This document shows positions 53,235-63,815 of a DNA stretch of 64,000 bases, piece after piece. Position numbers and translations under genes: made by a program. The first letter of the stretch is position 1; the number at the start of each line of letters is the position of its first letter. Below the pieces are notes generated by a model. It saw only the letters and a list, made by a program, of their open reading frames with translations. It had not been told where the DNA came from and made no database searches. This DNA is from TK10-74A sp965217625 (GTDB lineage: Bacteria; Chloroflexota; Dehalococcoidia; Bin125): assembly GCA_965217625.1 (NCBI GenBank), contig OZ244557.1, forward strand, positions 806,001 through 870,000, read 5' to 3'.

Positions 53235-54397
53235 CGCTCCGGCTCCCGGCGCCGCAGCGTGACGCAGGTGACGTCGTCGGACTGCGGTGTCTCCCCCGCG
53301 AAGGCCGCGACGGCGTCGAAGACGGCATGGTTCGCGCCCTGGGCATCCGCGGGCGGGGCGGCCGCGAAGACCTGCCGCATCCCCTCGACACCGAACTCTT
53401 CCCGGTTGCCGTTCATGGCCTCGGTGACGCCGTCGGTATAGAGGATCACGGTGTCCCCCGGCGCGATCGTGACCGTGTGCTGGTCGAACAGGAAGCCGGA
53501 CATGATCCCGAGTGCGATGCCCCCCGTCAGGGGCAGCAGCACCGAACTCCCATCGGCGTGGACGACGAGCGGCCCGTCGTGTCCGCCGCTCGCGTAGGTG
53601 AACTCGCCGCTCGCGGGGTCGTACACGGCGTAGAGCAGCGTGACGAACATCGAGGCCTCGTTGTCATCCGTCAGCAGGTTGTTGACCTCCCGGAGCACTT
53701 CCGACGGCTGCTCGGCGCCGATCGCCGCGCCCTTCAGCAGCGTGCGGCTCGACATCATGAAGAGGGCCGCGGGCACCCCCTTGTCGGAGACGTCGGCGAT
53801 GGCGAGCCCAATGCGACCGTTGTCCAGCCTCATGATGTCGAAGAAATCGCCGCCGACGTTGCGTGCGGCGGCCATGCTCGCGTACGACTGGAAGGACGGG
53901 CCCTCGGGGAAACGCGTCGGCAGGATCGACTGCTGCATCGTGCTCGCGACATCCAGCTCGTTCTGGAGCACGACCAGTTGGTCGCGGGAGGAGAGCGCCT
54001 CGCGCCACTCCAGGAGGTGCTGCAGCGTGCGCTCGATCGTGACCCGCAGGTCGGCGAAGTCGAGCGGCTTGGTGACGAAGTCGAAGGCGCCGCGGTTCAT
54101 GGCGGTGCGGATGTTCTTCATGTCGCCGTAGGCGGAGATGATCACGGAGCGGATGTTGGGGTTGACGTCCGGGATCTGCGAGAGCAGCGTGAGGCCGTCC
54201 ATCTGCGGCATGTTGATGTCGGACAGCACCATGTCGATGCCGTCGTCGGCGTTCAGCAACTCGAGCGCCTCGACGCCGTTGTGCGCGAAGACGAACTCGT
54301 AGTGGCGGGCCCGGATCTCCCGGCGCATGCGCTGCAGGATCAACGGCTCCAGGTCGGGCTCGTCGTCGACCACGAGGATCTTGTAGGGCTGTGCCAT
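53231..54397 (-). CDS. Response regulator with PP2C (SpoIIE/RsbU) phosphatase output
   Basis: About 388 residues. The receiver has the acidic pair DDEP (11-14), phospho-acceptor Asp60 in LSDINMPQMDG and Lys110 in FVTKPLDF. A short linker leads to the SpoIIE-type phosphatase: ARNVGGDFFDI, AIADVSDKGVPAALFM, ASGGHDGPLVV, LYTDGVTEAMN and DDVTC, with metal-binding Asp residues intact. It would dephosphorylate the STAS protein encoded upstream when the receiver is phosphorylated. ATG at 54397 (MAQPYKILVVDD) is chosen over an upstream start. Its stop overlaps the RsbW-type start. Confidence 0.93.
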   Translation of the reverse strand: MAQPYKILVVDDEPDLEPLILQRMRREIRARHYEFVFAHNGVEALELLNADDGIDMVLSDINMPQMDGLTLLSQIPDVNPNIRSVIISAYGDMKNIRTAMNRGAFDFVTKPLDFADLRVTIERTLQHLLEWREALSSRDQLVVLQNELDVASTMQQSILPTRFPEGPSFQSYASMAAARNVGGDFFDIMRLDNGRIGLAIADVSDKGVPAALFMMSSRTLLKGAAIGAEQPSEVLREVNNLLTDDNEASMFVTLLYAVYDPASGEFTYASGGHDGPLVVHADGSSVLLPLTGGIALGIMSGFLFDQHTVTIAPGDTVILYTDGVTEAMNGNREEFGVEGMRQVFAAAPPADAQGANHAVFDAVAAFAGETPQSDDVTCVTLRRREPER

Positions 54398-54484
54398 CAA
54401 CTCACCAACCACCCCGGCCCGTTCGCCATCGTGCGCGTCACCACCCCGGCCTGCGTCCCGGCGCCCGATCGCCCCGTGGCTCGA

Positions 54485-54823
54485 TCAGCCCCCGACGGCC
54501 GCGACGGCTTTCTTCTGGGTGTCATGGGTCTGGATGATCTTGTCGAAGCCGCTGATCTCGAAGACCTCGCGCACCGGACCGACCAGCGAGCAGACGGCGA
54601 ACTTCCGGTTCTCCCCCTGGAGTGACCGCGCGATAATCAGGATGACCCGCAGACCCGCGCTGCTGATGTAGACGAGTCGCTCCATGTCAAGGACGACCGG
54701 GGAGTCTGTCCCGGCGATCGCGGCCTGCACCGCGTCCTGGAACTCCCGGGCGTTGGCCCCGTCGACTCGATCCTCAGTCAGCGCGACCAGCACCTCCCCT
54801 TCCTGCTCGGTCCTGATCTCCAT
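54485..54823 (-). CDS. STAS-domain anti-anti-sigma factor
   Basis: A 112-residue SpoIIAA/RsbV-type protein: VLVALTEDRVDGANAREF, VVLDMERLVYISSAGLRVILI (candidate phospho-Ser54 or Ser55) and VCSLVGPVREVFEISGFDKIIQ are characteristic. Start ATG at 54823 (MEIRTEQEGEVLV), preceded by GGACGGAGAGGAC. First gene of the operon, 87 bases before the REC-PP2C gene. It would be the common substrate of the kinase and phosphatase encoded downstream. Confidence 0.9.
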   Translation of the reverse strand: MEIRTEQEGEVLVALTEDRVDGANAREFQDAVQAAIAGTDSPVVLDMERLVYISSAGLRVILIIARSLQGENRKFAVCSLVGPVREVFEISGFDKIIQTHDTQKKAVAAVGG

Positions 54824-55153
54824 GCTGTCCTCTCCGTCCTCGATGGTGCGACGAAGTCGCGGCTCGGCCCGGCGGCCCCAGCCCGTCGTCTCCAGGGCAC
54901 ACAATAGTGGATACTGCCCGTCTACAGTCTACCCCAGCGCCCGCACCACCTCACGGACGAGGGCCGGCGCGCTGTTTCGCCGCGCCAGGCGCCACGTCAT
55001 GCGCCATCCCCGCGGCGCGCCCAACGCGCGAACGCCTCCTCAGGCCGGCGGTGGCGTCCGGGGGCGCATCCGTGCGGGCGCTCGCTGACATCCGGACGGG
55101 CTCTCACCGCGGACAGCCGCTGGGGAGGCGCGGCGCTGGGGAGGCCGCCGGCA
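54824..55153. other. 330-base interval without a recognised gene
   Basis: Upstream of the STAS gene. A TATTGT hexamer on the minus strand (about 54902-54907), preceded by repeated GTAGAC-like segments, may hold the operon promoter, but no clear -35/-10 pair is seen. Very short frames are open; none resembles a known protein. Confidence 0.5.
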
Positions 55154-56353
55154 TCACCAGCTGGTGGACTCTTCCGCGTAGACGTGGTCGGGCAGCGTGT
55201 AGCGGACCCCTTCGTCGTCAAACAACGACGTCTCGAGCAGCGTCGTGAAGCGCGCGAAGTTGGTGTTGTCGCGCCGTCGCCGGAGCAGATTGCCCAGCAG
55301 GTGGCCGTACCGCTGTTGGAACTTGAACCACGTGACCGCTCCGAACGAGGAGGTCCGCGGGTACATCAGCGCGTCGGCAGTCTCGCTCCCGATCAGCCCG
55401 CGTGAGAGCCGGTACACGTACTGCGCGAGATCACGGCGGGCGTCCGGATCAATCATCCCGGCGATCAAGGGGGCCGAGTTGACCAGCGCGTGCGCCATCA
55501 CGATCGATTCGATTTCGTAAACCGGTTCGCAGATGTCGCCGACGTCGTACAGCTGCAGGGCCTCCTCCGCATCGCGGAACAGGATCGTCTCGGGAATGCC
55601 CATCAGATAACCCGTGTAACGCCACACGGCCATGAAGCTGGCGTGCTCTTCGTCGTTGTACTTGGCGCCGAGGGTCTTCATGTGCATCAGCAGGCGCGCG
55701 GAGAACGCGGAGGCGGCGTAACCGAGATGCGCCGCGCTGATCGGCTCGCCCCAGGCTTCGGAGTTCCATTCTTCCGAATGGTTCAAGAGGTGTCGGAGCC
55801 GTGCGTGAACGATGCGGATGCGCACCGACAGCTTCCAGCCGTCTCCATCCCGGTACAGGCCGCCGGGGAGGAAGATCTCCATCATGTGGCGGTTGTTCTG
55901 ACCCAGACGCCGGACTCCCTGGTCGCGCACCCGCCCGGTGATGAAGAAGGACTTGGCGATGTTGGTCGTGAAGCCTTCGATCAACACACCCGCGACGAAC
56001 GCCGCCAGGATCAGTTGCGAGTTCCGATGGAACATGCGGACACCCGGGGCGAACGACGCGTAGTCGAGCCACTCGGGCGGGGTCTCCGCCTCCCGGAAGA
56101 ACGCCCGCAGCGATTCCGGCGCGCCCCGCAGCGCCTCATCACCCTCTTGGTTCATGGCCGCTTCGATGAGCCGCCGCGACTCTTCCGGGCTGAACTCCGC
56201 GAGATCATCCATCATCGCTTCGGCCAGGGGATCGCCGATCAGTGTGTGCGCGAGGTAGTTGTCCGCGATCTCGGGCGCGACCGCGCGGGCCTTCTCGTAG
56301 CCGGGCTTGTAGTCGATCGGTATGGTGATCGGCGGCTTCAGGCCAAGTGTCAT
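55154..56353 (-). CDS. MpaB/latex-clearing-like oxygenase family protein (DUF2236)
   Basis: About 399 residues, helical. The DUF2236 pattern is visible: FHRNSQLILAAFVAGVLIEGF, RRLGQNNRHMMEIFLPGG, RIRIVHARLRHLLN and AVWRYTGYLMGIPE. The family includes MpaB-type oxygenases and latex-clearing protein, which bind haem through a His; here the His residues in RHMM and RHLL are candidates. No signal peptide is visible. ATG at 56353 (MTLGLKPPITIPIDY). It stands alone between the signalling operon and an MMPL transporter. The substrate is unknown. Confidence 0.75.
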   Translation of the reverse strand: MTLGLKPPITIPIDYKPGYEKARAVAPEIADNYLAHTLIGDPLAEAMMDDLAEFSPEESRRLIEAAMNQEGDEALRGAPESLRAFFREAETPPEWLDYASFAPGVRMFHRNSQLILAAFVAGVLIEGFTTNIAKSFFITGRVRDQGVRRLGQNNRHMMEIFLPGGLYRDGDGWKLSVRIRIVHARLRHLLNHSEEWNSEAWGEPISAAHLGYAASAFSARLLMHMKTLGAKYNDEEHASFMAVWRYTGYLMGIPETILFRDAEEALQLYDVGDICEPVYEIESIVMAHALVNSAPLIAGMIDPDARRDLAQYVYRLSRGLIGSETADALMYPRTSSFGAVTWFKFQQRYGHLLGNLLRRRRDNTNFARFTTLLETSLFDDEGVRYTLPDHVYAEESTSW

Positions 56354-56584
56354 CGCTGTTCTCCGCAATCCCAACGCAATCGATTGGCTGGGGCGATTCC
56401 GGCGAGACTCTCAGAAGGAACAGGTGGGCGTCGAAGCGCCGCTGAACCCACTCCCCAGCGACTGATCGTCGTCATCCCGAGCCAGAGTCATGATAGCACT
56501 AGGCGGTCGGAACGCTATCGGAGATGCCCATGCCTCGGCTGAGCGCCGCCGCCGGAACTCCGGAGGGCGCGCGCCGGCCCTGCA

Positions 56585-58846
56585 TCACTCTTCTTCGGCT
56601 TCGACGCGCAGATCCGGCAGCCAACTCAGCCACGACGGCAGGTACCAGTTCCCGCGACCCAGCACCTCCATGCTGGCCGGCACCAGCACCGATCGCACCA
56701 GCGTCGCATCCAGGAGCACGGCGACGGCCAAGCCGAATCCCACCTGCTGGTTGACGATCGTCTCGCCCGCGGCGAAGCCACCGAAGACGGCGACCATGAT
56801 CAGCGCGGCGCCGGTGATCATGCCGCCCGTCGAGCGCAGGCCGTAGGCCACGGCGCGGGCGTTGTCGCCGGTCTCGTCGTAGCGCTCGCGGATACGGCTC
56901 AGCAGGAATACGTGATAGTCCATGGAGAGCCCGAAGAGGACCGTGAACAGGAACAGCGGGATCCAGGCGTCGATGACGTCCGCGTGCTGGAAGCCCAGCA
57001 GGTCCGCGCCCACGCCCTCCTGGAAGACGAGCACCAGCAGCCCATAGGTCGCGCCGACGGAGAGCAGATTCATGATGATCGCCTTGATCGGGATGACGAT
57101 CGAGCGGAAGACCAGCATCAGGATGATGAAGCTCAGGCCCAGCACGAAGACGAAGACGATGGGGGTAAACACGTCGACGATGCCGTAGAAGTCGGTCGCC
57201 GCCGCGGTCACGCCGCCCACGTGGACTTCCGCGGGCACGCCGTCGAAGGCGGCGGGGATCAGCTGCTCGCGGAGCGTGGCCAGATCCTCCGTGGCGGCGC
57301 GGCTGTTGGGCTCGCCGGGGAACGGCAGCCTGATCACGGCGATGTCGCCGGCGCTGTTGCGCGCTGCAGGCAGCGGGTCGACCGGGAAGTCGGCGGAGTC
57401 GCCGATCGATGCCACGAGCTGGCCGATGGCGCCGGCGACGCGGGGGTCGTCGAGGTCGCCATCCACGACGATCTCGGCGGGGCTGAGGAAGCCGGAGAGG
57501 TTGAACTCGCCCTGCGAGAACTCCTCCTTGGCGAGGACGAACGCGTCCTTGGTCTTGGCGCTGTCGGGGAACGTGTTGACGTCGTTGAGCCCAGTCTGGA
57601 TGCCCGGAATGCCGAGGAAGCCGATGTTGAAGTAGAAGAGCGACAGGACCACCATGGGCACGCCGACCAGCAGGATGCTGACGATGGGGTATCGCGTGAC
57701 GGCGCTGGTCACGGCTTCCCAGAAGCCGTGCTCTCCCGGCTGCGGCGGCTTCAGGGAGAACCGCGCGAGGAAGGGGACGGTCAGCAGGCCGACCCGGGGA
57801 CCGAGCAGCGCGAGCACGGCGGGCAGGAGCGTGAGCGTCGCCGCGAGCGCGGCCAGCACGACCAGAATCGCGCCGATGGCGAGCGATTGGTAGAACGACA
57901 CGGGCACGATGAGCAGGCCGAGCAGCGCGAGCACGACGGTCGTGCCGCTGAACAGGACGGTGCGGCCGGCGGTGTGGCCCGTCCTCGCGGCGGCGTCCTT
58001 CGGCGCCAGGCCGCGACTCATCTCCTCGCGGAAGCGGGAGACGATGAGCAGCGAATAGTCGATGCCCACGGCGAGCCCGATCATCGTGATCATCATGGTC
58101 ACGAAGAAGATCAGTTGGGAGACTTGGCCGACGATCCCGACGGCCGCCAGCGCCAGGGTGATGGCGACGATGGCCAGCCCAATCGGCAGCAGGGCGGCCA
58201 CCACCGCGCCGAACAGGGCGAGCAGGATGATCAGCGCGACGGGGACGCCGAAGCGCTCCCCCTGCTCCAAGTCTCGCGCGCTCAGCTCGTTGTTCTCGAA
58301 GGCGACGCTGGCGTCCCCGCCGATGAGCACGCGGAAGTCGTCCGTGGCGTCCGCTTCCTCGACGACGTGGATGACGTCCTCGACGTTCTCCGTCGCCTCT
58401 TCCAGGTCGCCGGTGAGGAAGAACAGCATCGCGGTGGCGCTGCCGTCGGCGGAGACCAGGAAGTCGGGGGGGACCAGAAACGGTCCGTCGGTCGAGTAGT
58501 AGTGCTGTCCGAGTTGCACCGTGCCGGGCCCAAGCGCCGCGATCTGGGCGAACACCGACTCGACCTTGGCGCGGAAGGCGGGGGCATCGACGGTCAGAGA
58601 CGGGGACTGGACGATGACCATCTCGCCGGGCGGGCTGGGACGAGAGGGATCCCCAATCTGGGAGCGCTCCTCCATCAGATTGGCCGCGCGCTGCGATTCG
58701 TATCGGCCGGCCAGCCGGAACTCGGTCGTGGTCGCGCTGGGGAGCAGGGCCCGGATCACCGCCAGCGCGACCAGCACCAGCAGAACCCAGGCGGCGATCG
58801 TGAGCCACGGCCTGCGCGCGCTGATGCGTGCCAGCGCCTCGGTCAC
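56585..58846 (-). CDS. MMPL/RND-family exporter
   Basis: A 753-residue transporter with twelve membrane helices in two halves and two extracytoplasmic domains. GLAVGIDYSLLIVSRFREE and FGLSMDYHVFLLSRIRERY are the paired DxxxY proton-relay motifs of MmpL proteins. Other landmarks are the start ISARRPWLTIAAWVLLVL and STGGMITGAALIM. Probable substrates are lipids or hydrophobic compounds. It is divergent from ispH, with about 188 bases between starts. Confidence 0.9.
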   Translation of the reverse strand: MTEALARISARRPWLTIAAWVLLVLVALAVIRALLPSATTTEFRLAGRYESQRAANLMEERSQIGDPSRPSPPGEMVIVQSPSLTVDAPAFRAKVESVFAQIAALGPGTVQLGQHYYSTDGPFLVPPDFLVSADGSATAMLFFLTGDLEEATENVEDVIHVVEEADATDDFRVLIGGDASVAFENNELSARDLEQGERFGVPVALIILLALFGAVVAALLPIGLAIVAITLALAAVGIVGQVSQLIFFVTMMITMIGLAVGIDYSLLIVSRFREEMSRGLAPKDAAARTGHTAGRTVLFSGTTVVLALLGLLIVPVSFYQSLAIGAILVVLAALAATLTLLPAVLALLGPRVGLLTVPFLARFSLKPPQPGEHGFWEAVTSAVTRYPIVSILLVGVPMVVLSLFYFNIGFLGIPGIQTGLNDVNTFPDSAKTKDAFVLAKEEFSQGEFNLSGFLSPAEIVVDGDLDDPRVAGAIGQLVASIGDSADFPVDPLPAARNSAGDIAVIRLPFPGEPNSRAATEDLATLREQLIPAAFDGVPAEVHVGGVTAAATDFYGIVDVFTPIVFVFVLGLSFIILMLVFRSIVIPIKAIIMNLLSVGATYGLLVLVFQEGVGADLLGFQHADVIDAWIPLFLFTVLFGLSMDYHVFLLSRIRERYDETGDNARAVAYGLRSTGGMITGAALIMVAVFGGFAAGETIVNQQVGFGLAVAVLLDATLVRSVLVPASMEVLGRGNWYLPSWLSWLPDLRVEAEEE

Positions 58847-59034
58847 GCCGTCACCCCCGTCATGCCGCGATGCGTGTCCACGTGCCGTCCGTTCACTCGG
58901 GGGGCTCCGGCCAGTGGGCGCATCTTAGCCTGCCGCTCAGACAAGCGCTGACCCGCGGCGCGGGCGGCGCACCCGTGCCGTCTCCCGTCCCCGACCAACG
59001 TTGTAGTCTTGTCAGCGGACGGAAAGGGGCGATC

Positions 59035-59946
59035 GTGAAGGTCTATCTTGCCGCGCCGCGTGGCTTCTGCGCCGGGGTCGATCGGGCGATCGACGTGGTC
59101 GAGATCGCCCTCGACCGGTTCGGCCCGCCCGTGTACTTGAAACACGAGATCGTGCACAACTCGTTCGTCGTCAAGTCGCTGGAGGCGCGCGGCGCCGTGA
59201 CCGTCGAGAACGTCCGGGACATCCCCGAGGGCGCGCACGTGGTGTTCTCGGCGCACGGCTCGGGCCCAGAGGACTTCGAGGCGGCGCGGGAGCGGAACCT
59301 CAACGTGATCGACGCGACCTGCCCGCTGGTGACCAAGGTGCACAACGAGGCCCTCAAGTACAGCCGGGAGGGGCGCAAGATCATCCTGGTGGGCCACCGT
59401 GGCCATCAAGAGGTCAAGGGCACGATGGGACAGGCGCCGATGACCCTCGTGGACGACCGGGAGGAGTTCGACCTGCCGGCCTGGGACGCATCGACCGAGG
59501 TCGCCGTGCTCACCCAGACCACGCTGTCGGTGGACGACACGCGCCGCTCGATCGAGTCGATCCAGGAGCGCTTCCCGGGCGTCATCGTCCGCAACGACCT
59601 CTGCTACGCGACGACGAACCGCCAGGCCGCCGTGAAGGAGTTGTGCGAGCGGGTCGACGTCGTGCTGGTGATCGGCGCCGCCAACAGCTCGAACTGCAAG
59701 CGCCTGCGCGAGGTGGCCGAGGCCCACGGCCGGCCGGCCTACCTCATCGACGGCCCCGAAGAACTGGACGACGACTGGCTGATCGGCGTGGACGCGGTGG
59801 GCGTGACGTCGGGCGCGTCAACGCCTGAGTTGCTGGTGCACCAGGTGGTTGAGGCGCTCCGGCCGGATGAGGTGCTGCACATCCAGGCGGTCGAAGAGGA
59901 CGTGAGCTTCATCCTGCCGCGCGAGTTGCACGAGTCTCGGGACTGA
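59035..59946 (+). CDS. ispH: 4-hydroxy-3-methylbut-2-enyl diphosphate reductase
   Basis: Last step of the MEP isoprenoid pathway, an iron-sulfur enzyme giving IPP and DMAPP. At 303 residues the three cluster cysteines are in GFCAGVDRAI, IDATCPLVTKVH and NSSNCKRL. Catalytic His and Glu lie in LKHEIVHN and VFSAHGSGPE. GTG at 59035 (VKVYLAAPRGF) is the start, with AAGGGG nine bases upstream. Confidence 0.97.
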   Translation: MKVYLAAPRGFCAGVDRAIDVVEIALDRFGPPVYLKHEIVHNSFVVKSLEARGAVTVENVRDIPEGAHVVFSAHGSGPEDFEAARERNLNVIDATCPLVTKVHNEALKYSREGRKIILVGHRGHQEVKGTMGQAPMTLVDDREEFDLPAWDASTEVAVLTQTTLSVDDTRRSIESIQERFPGVIVRNDLCYATTNRQAAVKELCERVDVVLVIGAANSSNCKRLREVAEAHGRPAYLIDGPEELDDDWLIGVDAVGVTSGASTPELLVHQVVEALRPDEVLHIQAVEEDVSFILPRELHESRD

Positions 59947-60095
59947 TTGTCGCGGTCACGCGATCGCGGACTCCGTCGGGGATGCGAGCGCGGCCGCGCC
60001 GGAGTCGCCGCCACCCGGCGCATCCAGGCGGCCCCGCGTCCTGACGGACTTCGCGCGCTGGAGACGGGGCGGCAGTTGGGCATGGCAACGGCGTC

Positions 60096-60989
60096 GTGAG
60101 CAGGCAAACGCAGGCATACATGTACGCGGGGGCCGTCGTCCTCCTGTGGGCGACCGTCGCGTCGGCCTTCAAGCTGTCGCTGCGGTACGTCGAGGCGCCG
60201 CACATGCTGCTCTACGCGACGCTCGTGTCGACGGGCGTGCTGCTCGTCGTCGCGGTCTGGCAGGGCAAGCTGGGGCAGGCGCTCGCGTGCTCGCGGAGGC
60301 AGTACGCCCGATCGGCGGCGGTAGGGTTCCTGAGCCCCTTCCTGTACTACCTCGTGCTGTTCGAGGCCTACGACCGCCTGCCCGCGCAGGAGGCGCAGCC
60401 ACTCAACTACACCTGGCCGGTCGTCGTGGTCATCCTCTCGGCGCCGCTGCTCAAGCAGCCGATCGGGCGCGTCTCGCTGGCCGCGATCGGTGTGAGTTTC
60501 GTCGGCGTGCTCGTCATCGCCACGCGCGGCGATCTGCTGTCGTTTCGCTTCAGCGACCCGATCGGGACGGCGCTGGCAGTCGGCAGCGCGTTCATCTGGG
60601 CGGCGTTCTGGCTGACCAACGTCCGCGACGACCGCGACGCCGTCGTCAAGCTGCTGCTGAACTTCGTCTTCGGGCTGATCTTCGTCAGCATCGCGGTCCT
60701 CGCGCTGGCGGGCCCGCCGCCGCTCGACGTGCGCGGCATCGCGGGGTCGGCGTACGCGGGCGTCTTCGAGATGGGGGTCACGTTCGTGCTCTGGATGCGC
60801 GCGCTGTCGCTCTCACGCACGACCGCGCAGGTCAGCAACCTCGTCTACCTGTCACCGTTCCTGTCGCTGGTCCTGATCAACGTGTTCGTCGGGGAGACGA
60901 TCCTGCCGTCGACGGTGATTGGGCTGCTGTTCATCGTGGGGGGCATCGTGATCCGTCGCTTCGATCGGGCCGCGCCCCGTCCGGCCTGA
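60096..60989 (+). CDS. EamA/DMT-family transporter
   Basis: A 297-residue protein with ten membrane helices in two EamA repeats. The first repeat has LWATVASAFKLSLRYV and AQEAQPLNYTWPVVVVILSAPLL, the second AFIWAAFWLTNVRDD and TTAQVSNLVYLSPFLSLVLI. The substrate is unknown. GTG at 60096 is used; an ATG eight codons later would also fit and lies closer to the first helix. Convergent with the aspartic-protease pair. Confidence 0.9.
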   Translation: MSRQTQAYMYAGAVVLLWATVASAFKLSLRYVEAPHMLLYATLVSTGVLLVVAVWQGKLGQALACSRRQYARSAAVGFLSPFLYYLVLFEAYDRLPAQEAQPLNYTWPVVVVILSAPLLKQPIGRVSLAAIGVSFVGVLVIATRGDLLSFRFSDPIGTALAVGSAFIWAAFWLTNVRDDRDAVVKLLLNFVFGLIFVSIAVLALAGPPPLDVRGIAGSAYAGVFEMGVTFVLWMRALSLSRTTAQVSNLVYLSPFLSLVLINVFVGETILPSTVIGLLFIVGGIVIRRFDRAAPRPA

Positions 60990-61007
60990 GGGCGCGAGGG
61001 ACGGATG

Positions 61008-61379
61008 TCACTCCGTGGCCTCGATAACGACGCGGCCGCCGTCCTCGACGTCCACGCACAGGCGGTGGCCGTCGAGGAGCGACATGCCCATCAGCGGCTG
61101 GGTGTCGGCCGCCAGGGCATCGATATCCCTCGGCTGCCCGTCCCACAGCACCGTCACCGAGTAGACTCGAAGAGTCACTTCGCTGCCGTCGGCCAGGAAG
61201 AACCGGTCGATACCGCGGAAGTCCAACCCCAGCTCCGTCACCATCGACGGACGCAGGGTGAGGAAGCGGCTGAAACCGGTGTCTACGACGGCGCGCACGT
61301 CCCGGGTCCGCCCCGACGGCCCCCGGACACGCAGGCCGACGACGGCCTCCTGGGCCGCGTTGACCGCGCCCTCGATCAC
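61008..61379 (-). CDS. Retropepsin-like (clan AA) aspartic protease
   Basis: A 123-residue single-domain protein with the active-site motif AVVDTGFSRFLTL and the later hydrophobic DGHRLCVDVEDGG segment. ADGSEVTLRVYSVTVLWDG corresponds to the flap region and PLMGMSLLDGHRL to the conserved G-x-x-x-L end. Such proteins would act as dimers. GTG at 61379 overlaps the stop of the upstream gene as GTGA. Cellular targets are unknown. Confidence 0.75.
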   Translation of the reverse strand: MIEGAVNAAQEAVVGLRVRGPSGRTRDVRAVVDTGFSRFLTLRPSMVTELGLDFRGIDRFFLADGSEVTLRVYSVTVLWDGQPRDIDALAADTQPLMGMSLLDGHRLCVDVEDGGRVVIEATE

Positions 61380-61654
61380 CCGGTTCTCCGCGGGGCGCCG
61401 CCCCCAAGACTGCCGACCGCCCGGTAGCCGACGCGCAGCAGCCAGACATCGATCGCCTCCGGCTGCTGCTCCCGCAGCCGGTCCGAGGCGGCGAGCAACT
61501 CGCCGGCGACGGCCCACTTGCCGCTCTCCACGTCGATGGCGACGTACTCCCCGTCGTGGTCCGCCACGACCTGCTCGCGGACATCGCGCTCGTAGATCTC
61601 GTCGCCCAAGCGGGCGATCTCATCGTTGGGGCGGGTGGGCCCAGTAGGTCTCAC
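61376..61654 (-). CDS. Small protein paired with the aspartic protease
   Basis: A 92-residue acidic protein, not assigned to a named family. It contains DEIARLGDEIYERDVREQV, GEYVAIDVESGKWAVAGE and PEAIDVWLLRVGYRAVGSLGG. Small proteins of this type are often found directly before retropepsin-like genes, so a substrate, activator or antitoxin-like role is possible. GTG start with AGGAGG upstream. Translation is coupled to the protease gene. Confidence 0.65.
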   Translation of the reverse strand: MRPTGPTRPNDEIARLGDEIYERDVREQVVADHDGEYVAIDVESGKWAVAGELLAASDRLREQQPEAIDVWLLRVGYRAVGSLGGGAPRRTG

Positions 61655-61734
61655 GTCGTCCTCCTGATCCAGGTTCCTCAGGGAGCAGGATAGCGCACGC
61701 CGCAGGTCACAGTGCCGGACGTCATGGCCGGGAG

Positions 61735-61811
61735 TGGTGGGCCATCCTGGACTCGAACCAGGGACCTCAGTCTTATCAGGACTGCGCTCTAACCAGCTGA
61801 GCTAATGGCCC
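61735..61811 (-). tRNA. tRNA-Ile (GAU)
   Basis: A 77-nt cloverleaf on the minus strand: acceptor GGGCCAT/ATGGCCC, D-arm GCTCAGCTGGTTAGAGC, anticodon stem CAGTC/GACTG around CTGATAA (anticodon GAT), T-loop GGTTCGAGTCC and an encoded CCA. It follows the 16S gene, as in a standard rrn operon, but is not followed by tRNA-Ala or 23S here. Confidence 0.97.
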
Positions 61812-61881
61812 ACAGGCGCCGCGCGCCAGTCCACGGGGACGCGAGGATCGGGACGGGCCGCCGGCCGGGGCGCGACGACCG

Positions 61882-61905
61882 CTTCACCGCTGGAGAGCGA
61901 AAGAG
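61882..61905 (-). repeat. 3' arm of the 16S processing stem
   Basis: CTTCACCGCTGGAGAGCGAA and the following AGAG match, on the plus strand, the reverse complement of 63627-63650 with two mismatches in 24. In the transcript the two arms would pair and bring the two ends of 16S together. Confidence 0.75.
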
Positions 61906-62026
61906 AGCATGCTCCGGATGGGGGACGGGCTTGGGCCGACGGCGGTCCGGCCGCCGATGTCGGCTTGCGATCGACCTGCGAGTTGTCCGCCGGCCGCCGT
62001 GAGGCGGTGACGGAACGGACTCCCTA

Positions 62027-63524
<1,498 letters not shown>

Positions 63525-63626
63525 TCCAAGCGTGTCGCCTCAAAGAAGCGACGACGGTTCAAACATGCGTCCGCTGCCACGGCCGAAGCCGCGGCGCCGG
63601 ACGGGTTCGTCCGCCCAAGCACACTG

Positions 63627-63650
63627 CTCTTTCGCTCTCCAGTTGTGAAG
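63627..63650 (-). repeat. 5' arm of the 16S processing stem
   Basis: The partner of 61882-61905, about 100 bases upstream of the mature 16S 5' end. A 22-of-24 match bracketing the rRNA is typical of an RNase III processing stalk. Confidence 0.75.
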
Positions 63651-63772
63651 GTGCCGCCGGTGCCCCGGCCCCCCGCTCCCACGGTCGATGCGGCGATCAC
63701 GGGAGGAGGCGGACCTCCCCCGCTGCCGAACACGACCTGGGCACCACGGGGGTGCGCCCACGCGCACCGATG

Positions 63773-63802
63773 AACGTACCGCGCCCGGATGGGGCGTGTC
63801 AA
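63773..63802 (-). promoter_or_regulatory. Promoter of the 16S rRNA transcript
   Basis: Minus strand TTGACA (63797-63802, perfect) and TACGTT (63773-63778) with an 18-base spacer, about 250 bases upstream of the 16S 5' end. It overlaps the region just after the upstream gene. The leader contains the 5' processing arm. Confidence 0.7.
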
Positions 63803-63815
63803 ACGCTCGGGCCCG

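Noticed and set aside
54901..55153. Small genes upstream of the STAS operon
   Set aside because: Only very short open frames without a recognisable product or ribosome site were seen.
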